Source: an uncultured Erysipelotrichaceae bacterium
GTDB lineage: Bacteria; Bacillota_I; Bacilli_A; Erysipelotrichales; Erysipelotrichaceae
Direction of reading: 5' to 3'
Assembly: GCA_934692455.1 (NCBI GenBank)
Contig: CAKUTY010000104.1
Coordinates: 1-5,455 of the forward strand
Length of the DNA: 5,455 bases
In this document: in pieces, positions 1-4,655 of the stretch
Numbering within the stretch: position 1 is the first letter of the stretch
Layout: every line of letters starts with the position of its first letter
Notes under the pieces: model-generated
Told to the model about the DNA's origin: nothing
The model's database searches: none
What the model saw: the letters and a program-made list of their open reading frames with translations, nothing else
Program-made: the position numbers and the translations under genes

Positions 1-1097
1 CTCCTGAAGAGATTCTTACTTCTGATAAGTCTTTGACTGGTATGTATCTAAGTGGTCGTAAGAAGATTAATGTGCCTGCTACTAGAAGAAAAGGTAATGG
101 CAAGGTTATTAAGGTCTTTGGGGCAAGTGAGCATAATCTAAAGAATATTGATGTTACTTTCCCATTAGGCAAGTTTATTTGTGTTACGGGTGTTAGTGGT
201 TCTGGTAAGTCAACGCTTGTTAATGAGATATTGACTAAGGGTGTTCAAAAGTCTTTGGATAGGGTGAGAATTAAGCCTGGTGCTCATAAAAAGATTACTG
301 GCTTGGATAGTATTGATAAGATTGTTTCTATTTCTCAAGATCCAATTGGTAGAACACCACGTTCTAATCCGGCTACTTATACCGGTGTGTTTGATGATAT
401 TAGAGATTTGTTTGCGTCTTGTCCTGATGCAAAGGAGAGGGGCTATGATAAGGGTCGTTTCTCTTTCAATGTAGCAAGTGGTAGATGTGAATGTTGTCAG
501 GGCGATGGTGTAAAGAAGATTAGTATGTTGTTTGTGCCAGATGTTTATGTTGAATGCGAGGAGTGTCATGGTAAGCGTTACAACAAGGAGACTTTAGAGG
601 TTTACTATAAGGGTAAGAATATCTATGATGTCTTGAAGATGTCGGTTAAGGAAGCTTTAGAGTTTTTTAAGAATCATCCTAAGATTAAGAATAAGTTACA
701 AACTTTATATGATGTAGGTTTGGGTTATATTGAATTAGGACAAAGCGCAACTACTTTATCAGGTGGTGAGGCACAACGTGTTAAGCTAGCTAGTGAACTT
801 TCTAAGAAGGCTACTGGTAAGACTTTGTATGTTTTGGATGAGCCTACTACTGGTTTGCATATGGAGGATGTTGCTAAGCTTATTAAGATTATTGATCGTA
901 TTGTGGATAATGGTGATACGGTTGTTGTTATTGAACATAATCTTGATGTGATTAAGTGTGCAGATTATATAATTGATTTAGGTAAGGAAGGTGGAGCCAA
1001 GGGTGGTGAATTACTTGTTTCTGGTACACCTGAGGAAGTTTGTGATTGCAAGGATAGCTATACAGGTATCTATTTAAGGAAGGTGTTGGGTATATAA
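1..1097 (+). CDS. uvrA: Excinuclease ABC subunit A, C-terminal part (5' end outside window)
   Basis: UvrA is the damage-recognition ATPase of cytoplasmic nucleotide excision repair; it works with UvrB and UvrC. The reading frame is open from base 3 (PEEILTSDKSLTGMYLSG), the usual UvrA linker before the second ABC module, so the true start lies left of the window. About 364 of the roughly 940 residues are present. Seen in order: Walker A GVSGSGKST (189-215); an intact zinc finger with Cys pairs at 486-497 (CECC) and 555-566 (CEEC); the ABC signature LSGGEAQR (756-779); and Walker B VLDEP (831-845) followed by TTGLH. The C-terminus (YLRKVLGI) ends where the family normally ends. The stop TAA (1095-1097) shares its last A with the hprK ATG, so the two genes are probably translationally coupled. 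Nothing suggests degeneration. The identification is very secure. Confidence 0.97.
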   Translation, partial: PEEILTSDKSLTGMYLSGRKKINVPATRRKGNGKVIKVFGASEHNLKNIDVTFPLGKFICVTGVSGSGKSTLVNEILTKGVQKSLDRVRIKPGAHKKITGLDSIDKIVSISQDPIGRTPRSNPATYTGVFDDIRDLFASCPDAKERGYDKGRFSFNVASGRCECCQGDGVKKISMLFVPDVYVECEECHGKRYNKETLEVYYKGKNIYDVLKMSVKEALEFFKNHPKIKNKLQTLYDVGLGYIELGQSATTLSGGEAQRVKLASELSKKATGKTLYVLDEPTTGLHMEDVAKLIKIIDRIVDNGDTVVVIEHNLDVIKCADYIIDLGKEGGAKGGELLVSGTPEEVCDCKDSYTGIYLRKVLGI

Positions 1098-2038
1098 TGG
1101 CTGATTTAAATAAAAAGGTAGAAGTTAGGAAGATTAAGGAATTCTTTAATCTTAATCAAGTATGTGGTAATGATGAGTCTTTAGATAGGTGGACGATTGC
1201 ACCAGATATTAATAGACCTGGTTTGGAGTTGTCTGGTTATAAGGACGATTTTGAATTAAAGAGGGTTGTTATTATTGGCACTAAGGAACAAAATTATTTG
1301 AAGACCTTAGACTATGATACCCAACTTGATCGTTTTGATTTTTTAACTGATGCATATACACCTTGTATTATCGTGACTAATGGTTTTAAGACACCTGCTG
1401 CTTTGTTGGAAGTAGCTACTAGGAAGAATTTCCCAGTGTTCGAGTTTCCTGGTATGACTTATGAGTTGTCTACTGATTTGATTTCTTTCTTGTCTAGTCG
1501 TTTGGCTGAGTCTGATGTAGTTTTTGCAGGATTGATGTCAATTTATGGTATTGGTGTCATGATTATGGGTGATAGTGGCATTGGTAAGTCAGAACTTGAG
1601 ATGGATTTGATTAAGAGGGGCCATATTTTTGTGGCTGATGATTTGGTTGAGGTTTCTAAGGTTAATAAGACTATCTATGGTACAGCTCCTAAGAATCTAA
1701 AGAGAATGTTGGAGGTAAGAGGAATTGGTATCGTTAATGTTAATATCATGTTTGGTGGTCATTGTTTCCTTGAGAAGTGTCATGTTGATTTTGTGATTAA
1801 GTTGGTTAACAGGGATCAATATTTAAGGTCTAATTGTGATAGATTGAATCCGAATGAGAAGACAATTAAACTTTTGGGTATTGAGAAGAATTTGTTGGAG
1901 ATTCCAGTTACTGAGGGTAAGTCCATGTCAACTATTGTAGAGACGGCTGTTACTAACTATATTATGAAGAAACAGGGTGTTGATACAAACGAAGAGTTTA
2001 AGAATGCAATCTTTAATGAGATTTTAGATAAGAGGTAG
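1097..2038 (+). CDS. hprK: HPr kinase/phosphorylase, with unusual active-site substitutions
   Basis: HprK phosphorylates HPr of the sugar phosphotransferase system on Ser46, driving carbon catabolite repression in Firmicutes. The same site normally reverses this by phosphorolysis, giving pyrophosphate. The protein is full length (313 aa) with an N-terminal domain (about 1-130) and a kinase domain. Seen: P-loop GDSGIGKS (158-165), RGHIFVADD (174-182) with the catalytic Asp, the family signature LEVRGIGIVNV (205-215) with Glu206, and Arg249 in CDRLN. Two departures stand out. In an ungapped alignment back from the P-loop, the conserved His (family IHGVLVDVYG) is Phe143 (VFAGLMSIYG), and residues 1-157 contain no histidine. 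The loop normally reading PVRPGRN is PVTEGKS (270-276). The kinase core looks intact, so this is not a pseudogene; phosphorylase activity may be altered (inference). ATG at 1097 follows AAGGAAGGTG (1076-1085). The gene lies between uvrA and lgt, the standard Firmicute setting. Confidence 0.93.
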   Translation: MADLNKKVEVRKIKEFFNLNQVCGNDESLDRWTIAPDINRPGLELSGYKDDFELKRVVIIGTKEQNYLKTLDYDTQLDRFDFLTDAYTPCIIVTNGFKTPAALLEVATRKNFPVFEFPGMTYELSTDLISFLSSRLAESDVVFAGLMSIYGIGVMIMGDSGIGKSELEMDLIKRGHIFVADDLVEVSKVNKTIYGTAPKNLKRMLEVRGIGIVNVNIMFGGHCFLEKCHVDFVIKLVNRDQYLRSNCDRLNPNEKTIKLLGIEKNLLEIPVTEGKSMSTIVETAVTNYIMKKQGVDTNEEFKNAIFNEILDKR

Positions 2039-2041
2039 AAT

Positions 2042-3496
2042 ATGCAGTTTTTTCCAAGTCGTACAACTTTTTTAGCGATTGGTAATGTGACAATACAGTG
2101 GTATGCTGTTTTAATTGTTTCGGGAGCTTTCTTGGCTTATTATTTCGCTAAGAGAAATTTAAGAGAATATCGTAATATTGATGTGAATGATTTCTTTGAT
2201 ACTTTGTTTATGACTATTTTATGGACCGGTATCATTGGGGCTAGACTTTGGTATTGTGTCTTTAATAATTTTAGTTTTTATTTTAGCCATCCTATTAATA
2301 TTATTCGTATCTGGGATGGTGGTTTGGCTTTCCATGGCGGTTTTGTCTTTGGCTTAATTGCGGCAATTATGGTTTGTAGGAAGTATAATGCACCTTTTAT
2401 TAAGGTGGCTGATTCTGTTGTTCCTACTGTTTTATTGGCTCAGGGTATTGGCAGATGGGGTAATTTTGTCAATCAAGAGTGTCATGGAGTTGAGGTTAGT
2501 GAGTCTTATTTTGATGGTATTCTATTCTTTTTAAAGGATGGTATGCATATAAATGGTCATTATTATGTACCTTCTTTCTTTTATGAGTCTGTATTGTGTA
2601 TCTTGGGTTTTATTTTGATTAACTTTGTTTTGCGTAAAACAGCTACGAAAAGAGGTCAATTAACCGGTGCCTATTTGATTTGGTATGGTATTGTAAGATT
2701 CTTTATTGAGGCTGGAAGAACCGATTCATTATTTATGGGCAGTTTAAAAACAGCTCAAGTGACTTCGATTTTATTCGTGATAGCTGGATTACTTTTATAT
2801 TTTGGATTGTATGATCGTTTATTTTATGAAAAGCCAACTATTGTGTTTGATTTAGATGGTACTATTCAGGATTCTACAGAGGCGATTATTAAGTCTTATA
2901 AGGCTACTTTTAAGAAGTATGGTAACGAGAATGATTTTACTGCCGATAAGCAAGTTGAGGTTTTGGGTCCACCTTTGAATGATATGTTTAAGAAGTATTT
3001 TCCTGATTTGAATACTGATGAGCTTGTTGATTATTATCGTAGTGTTAATAAGGAAGAATTGAAGAAGTCTTTAAAGCCGATGCCTAATGCCTTAGATGTT
3101 TTAAATAAACTAAAGGATGATGGTTATCATTTGGCTATTCTTACAACACGTACTAAACCTTCTGTTGAGGAGTGTTTAAAGATTTGCGGTTTTGATGGCT
3201 TGTTTGATGTGGTCTTGTCTTTTGAGGATGTAAGTGCTACTAAGCCAGATCCTGAGGGTTTGTTTATTATTACTAAGAAGTATAAATTGAATAGTGCAGA
3301 TCTTATTATGGTTGGTGATTCTAAGGCTGATGTCTTGGCTGGCAAGGCTTTTGGGGCTTATACGGTGGCTTATATTAATAATGAGGCGAAGGCTAAGGAA
3401 GTTAAGGCTTTAAGTCCTAATGCCTGTGTTGATAATTTAGTTGAGCTTTTAGATATTTTAAAGAATAATCATTATTTTACTTATAATGGCAAATAG
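2042..3496 (+). CDS. lgt: Fusion: prolipoprotein diacylglyceryl transferase (Lgt) + PpaX-like HAD phosphatase
   Basis: One 484-residue frame encodes two full proteins. Residues 1 to about 262 are Lgt, the membrane enzyme that moves diacylglyceryl from phosphatidylglycerol to the lipobox cysteine of prolipoproteins. Seen: about seven hydrophobic segments, Tyr21, HGG at 98-100, the signature GRWGNFVNQE (137-146), and Y215, R219 and E223, matching E. coli Y26, H103, R143/N146, Y235, R239 and E243. The last membrane segment is about 240-257. After RLFYEK comes a HAD hydrolase (265-484): motif I DLDGT (270-274), motif II Thr368 (LAILTTR), motif III Lys401 (TKPDP) and motif IV GDSKAD (425-430). The stretches LGPPLNDMF and YRSVNKE resemble B. 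subtilis PpaX, which clears pyrophosphate made by HprK; a phosphoglycolate phosphatase-like role is the alternative. Separate hprK, lgt and ppaX genes are neighbours in Bacillus, which supports the reading. No stop lies at the junction, and no ATG or ribosome site there would allow separate translation. ATG at 2042 lies three bases after the hprK stop, with AGAGG at 2031-2035. With the E. coli Lgt topology the HAD part would be cytoplasmic. Confidence 0.92.
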   Translation: MQFFPSRTTFLAIGNVTIQWYAVLIVSGAFLAYYFAKRNLREYRNIDVNDFFDTLFMTILWTGIIGARLWYCVFNNFSFYFSHPINIIRIWDGGLAFHGGFVFGLIAAIMVCRKYNAPFIKVADSVVPTVLLAQGIGRWGNFVNQECHGVEVSESYFDGILFFLKDGMHINGHYYVPSFFYESVLCILGFILINFVLRKTATKRGQLTGAYLIWYGIVRFFIEAGRTDSLFMGSLKTAQVTSILFVIAGLLLYFGLYDRLFYEKPTIVFDLDGTIQDSTEAIIKSYKATFKKYGNENDFTADKQVEVLGPPLNDMFKKYFPDLNTDELVDYYRSVNKEELKKSLKPMPNALDVLNKLKDDGYHLAILTTRTKPSVEECLKICGFDGLFDVVLSFEDVSATKPDPEGLFIITKKYKLNSADLIMVGDSKADVLAGKAFGAYTVAYINNEAKAKEVKALSPNACVDNLVELLDILKNNHYFTYNGK

Positions 3497-3503
3497 TTTA
3501 ATT

Positions 3504-3530
3504 GAATGTGCTTTATGGCACATTCTTTTA
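3504..3530 (+). terminator. Intrinsic terminator of the uvrA–hprK–lgt cluster
   Basis: A perfect 8-bp stem (GAATGTGC at 3504-3511, GCACATTC at 3518-3525) with a six-base loop TTTATG is followed by TTTTA. It begins seven bases after the stop of the lgt fusion gene. The T-run is short, so some read-through into upp is possible. Confidence 0.72.
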
Positions 3531-3536
3531 TATAAT
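3531..3536 (+). promoter_or_regulatory. Candidate -10 box of a upp promoter
   Basis: A perfect TATAAT lies directly behind the terminator T-run and 25 bases before the upp start codon. I find no good -35 hexamer at 16-18 bases upstream; the region there is the terminator stem-loop. It fits a separate upp transcript, but could simply be AT-rich sequence. Confidence 0.35.
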
Positions 3537-3550
3537 TGTTAAAGATAAAC

Positions 3551-3556
3551 AGGAGG
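3551..3556 (+). promoter_or_regulatory. Ribosome binding site of upp
   Basis: A consensus AGGAGG with five bases before the ATG at 3562. It fixes the upp start and rules out the in-frame upstream start at 3502, which would place the start inside the terminator stem-loop region. Confidence 0.9.
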
Positions 3557-3561
3557 AAATT

Positions 3562-4179
3562 ATGTTAACTGTATTTGATCATCCATTGATTACACATAAG
3601 TTGGCTTTGATGAGAGATAAGGCAACTTCAACTAAGGATTTTGCACAACAATTAAGTGAAATCGCATCTCTAATGGCTTTTGAAGTATCTAGAGATTTAC
3701 CTACACAACCTAAGGATGTTGAGACACCTATGGGTATTTGCCATACTACTGAGCTTGCTAAGGATGTTGTGTTGGTTCCAATTCTAAGAGCTGGTTTGGG
3801 TATGGTTGATGGTATCAGAGATTTAATCCCTACCGCAAAGGTTGGTTTCTTAGGTCTATATCGTAATGAAGAGACTTTAGAGCCAGTTGAGTATTTCGCT
3901 AAGTTCCCTAAGATGGATGATGCGAATGTTATGGTTTTAGATCCAATGTTGGCTACAGGTGGTAGTGCTATTGCGGCTCTTGATATCGTTAAGAAAAGAG
4001 GGGCTAAGAATATTAAGCTAGTATGTCTTGTTGGGGCACCTGAGGGTGTTAAGGCTGTTGAGGCTGCTCATCCTGATGTAGATATTTATTTGGCTGCACT
4101 TGATGAAAAATTAAATGAAATCGGATATATCGTTCCAGGCCTTGGTGATGCTGGTGATAGAATCTTCGGTACTAAATAA
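3562..4179 (+). CDS. upp: Uracil phosphoribosyltransferase
   Basis: Upp salvages uracil: uracil + PRPP gives UMP + pyrophosphate, in the cytoplasm. The protein is 205 residues, close to the usual 208-209, and aligns along its whole length. Seen: the N-terminal DHPLITHKLALMRD; VPILRAGLGMVDG; GLYRNEETLEP; the PRPP-binding loop DPMLATGGS (127-135); APEGV; and the uracil-binding C-terminal stretch YIVPGLGDAGDR (189-200), ending IFGTK as in the family. The segment before VPILRAG is shorter than in E. coli. The start is set by AGGAGG at 3551-3556. The gene is bracketed by terminators (3504-3530 and 4182-4205), so it is probably its own transcription unit, perhaps with some read-through from the lgt fusion gene. 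I see no PyrR-type attenuator in the 65-bp leader region. The identification is very secure. Confidence 0.97.
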   Translation: MLTVFDHPLITHKLALMRDKATSTKDFAQQLSEIASLMAFEVSRDLPTQPKDVETPMGICHTTELAKDVVLVPILRAGLGMVDGIRDLIPTAKVGFLGLYRNEETLEPVEYFAKFPKMDDANVMVLDPMLATGGSAIAALDIVKKRGAKNIKLVCLVGAPEGVKAVEAAHPDVDIYLAALDEKLNEIGYIVPGLGDAGDRIFGTK

Positions 4180-4181
4180 TT

Positions 4182-4205
4182 AGACTCTTTTGAGTCTTTT
4201 TATTT
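4182..4205 (+). terminator. Intrinsic terminator of upp
   Basis: Stem AGACTC (4182-4187), loop TTTT, stem GAGTCT (4192-4197), then TTTTATTT. It starts two bases after the upp stop. Its T-tract overlaps the left arm of the long palindrome that follows, so the two structures could compete. Confidence 0.85.
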
Positions 4206-4244
4206 GAAATACGGCAATTTTCTAAAAGTGCCGTATTTCAAATA
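4201..4244. repeat. Long near-perfect palindrome between convergent genes
   Basis: Two perfect 15-base inverted arms (TATTTGAAATACGGC at 4201-4215 and GCCGTATTTCAAATA at 4230-4244) are separated by 14 bases. The inside can pair further (A-T, one A×G mismatch, then TTT with AAA), giving a hairpin of about 19 paired positions with a four-base loop. Neither strand has a T-run after it, so it is not a standard terminator. It sits between the upp terminator and the terminator of the minus-strand regulator gene. Possible roles are a transcription or 3'-end processing barrier, a small palindromic repeat element, or a protein binding site. One copy only is visible here. Confidence 0.8.
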
Positions 4245-4264
4245 AATATGAAAGACTACGAATT

Positions 4265-4295
4265 AAAAAAACCTTGGGATATAAAGCCAAGGGTT
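4265..4295 (-). terminator. Intrinsic terminator of the minus-strand HTH gene
   Basis: Read on the minus strand: AACCCTTGG (4295-4287), loop CTTTATATCC-like bases, then CCAAGGTT and a run of seven T (4271-4265). The stem is CCTTGG/CCAAGG with one bulged C allowing two or three more pairs. It lies 12 bases after the stop of the HTH gene. Confidence 0.82.
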
Positions 4296-4307
4296 ATGAC
4301 ATAAAAT

Positions 4308-4598
4308 TCATTGTATTCTTTGTTTAGGGATAAATTCTATTTTAAGAGCCATACCCATGCCATCAGCCAATCTCTTTAGCAGATTAAGAGAAGGGTTTCT
4401 GGTTCCGTTTTCTATTTTGCTGATATCGGCTTGATTAATACCTGTTCTTTCAGCTAGTTCTTTTTGTGTGAGATTTAAAGAATTTCTTGCATCCACTAGA
4501 GCTTTAATAATATCCATTTCAGGTTGAATAGCTTCGTATTCTTTTCTAAATTTTTCATCTTTTAATTGTTTTTCTAGCATGTCAATAAATGTTTTCAT
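4308..4598 (-). CDS. HigA/Xre-type helix-turn-helix regulator, orphan antitoxin-like
   Basis: A 96-residue DNA-binding protein. The first 40 or so residues (MKTFIDMLEKQLKDEKFRKE, then a PEMDIIKALVDAR helix) resemble the N-terminal region of HigA-type antitoxins. Then comes a clear Xre/Cro helix-turn-helix: LTQKELAERTGINQADISKIENG followed by RNPSLNLLKRLADGMG, ending in a short basic tail. I chose the ATG at 4596-4598 because family members begin this way; ATGs at 4614-4616 and 4623-4625 would add 6 or 9 residues. No start has a Shine-Dalgarno sequence, and a TATAAT ends seven bases upstream of the chosen ATG, so the mRNA may be leaderless. HigA normally follows a HigB toxin; here the upstream neighbour is a dipeptidase gene and no toxin lies on either side. 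Codon use is less strand-biased than in its neighbours. It may be a solitary transcription regulator; its targets are unknown. Confidence 0.85.
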   Translation of the reverse strand: MKTFIDMLEKQLKDEKFRKEYEAIQPEMDIIKALVDARNSLNLTQKELAERTGINQADISKIENGTRNPSLNLLKRLADGMGMALKIEFIPKQRIQ

Positions 4599-4604
4599 AA
4601 CATA

Positions 4605-4626
4605 ATTATATGGCATATATACCATA
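4605..4626 (-). promoter_or_regulatory. Candidate promoter and operator of the HTH gene
   Basis: On the minus strand a perfect TATAAT (4610-4605) precedes the ATG by six bases. Overlapping it upstream is an 18-bp near-palindrome, TATGGTATATATGCCATA (4626-4609), with one mismatched pair. A dyad covering the -10/-35 spacer is where an autoregulating Xre/HigA protein would be expected to bind (inference). The -35 is weak (TTCTTT at 4633-4628). Confidence 0.45.
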
Positions 4627-4655
4627 AAAAGAAGTGCCTATTTAAGCACTTCTTT
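4626..4655 (-). terminator. Intrinsic terminator of the dipeptidase gene, overlapping its stop codon
   Basis: Read on the minus strand: AAAGAAGTGC (4655-4646), loop TTAAATAG, GCACTTC (4637-4631), then TTTTT (4630-4626). The perfect arms are ten bases. The TAG stop (4640-4638) is in the loop, so the upstream arm encodes part of the last codons. The T-tract adjoins the HTH promoter region. Confidence 0.82.

Noticed and set aside
33..35. TTG as a start codon for the first gene
   Set aside because: The frame is open to base 3 and the residues before it match the internal UvrA linker, so the gene enters from outside the window.
210..569. Minus-strand open frame inside uvrA
   Set aside because: It lies wholly within a strongly conserved UvrA coding region and has no recognisable domain; it is a shadow of it.
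2800..2860. Lgt–HAD junction as a sequencing artefact or two overlapping genes
   Set aside because: No homopolymer ambiguity is obvious at the join, the frame is shared throughout, and there is no ATG or ribosome site for a separate HAD start. Kept as a real fusion, though reads should confirm it.
3504..3530. Riboswitch or PyrR attenuator ahead of upp
   Set aside because: It is a simple 8-bp hairpin seven bases after a stop codon with no alternative antiterminator or conserved PyrR motif; a plain terminator explains it.
3502..3561. Extended N-terminus of Upp starting at 3502
   Set aside because: It would start inside the terminator hairpin region, has no family match, and the AGGAGG plus ATG at 3562 gives the normal length.
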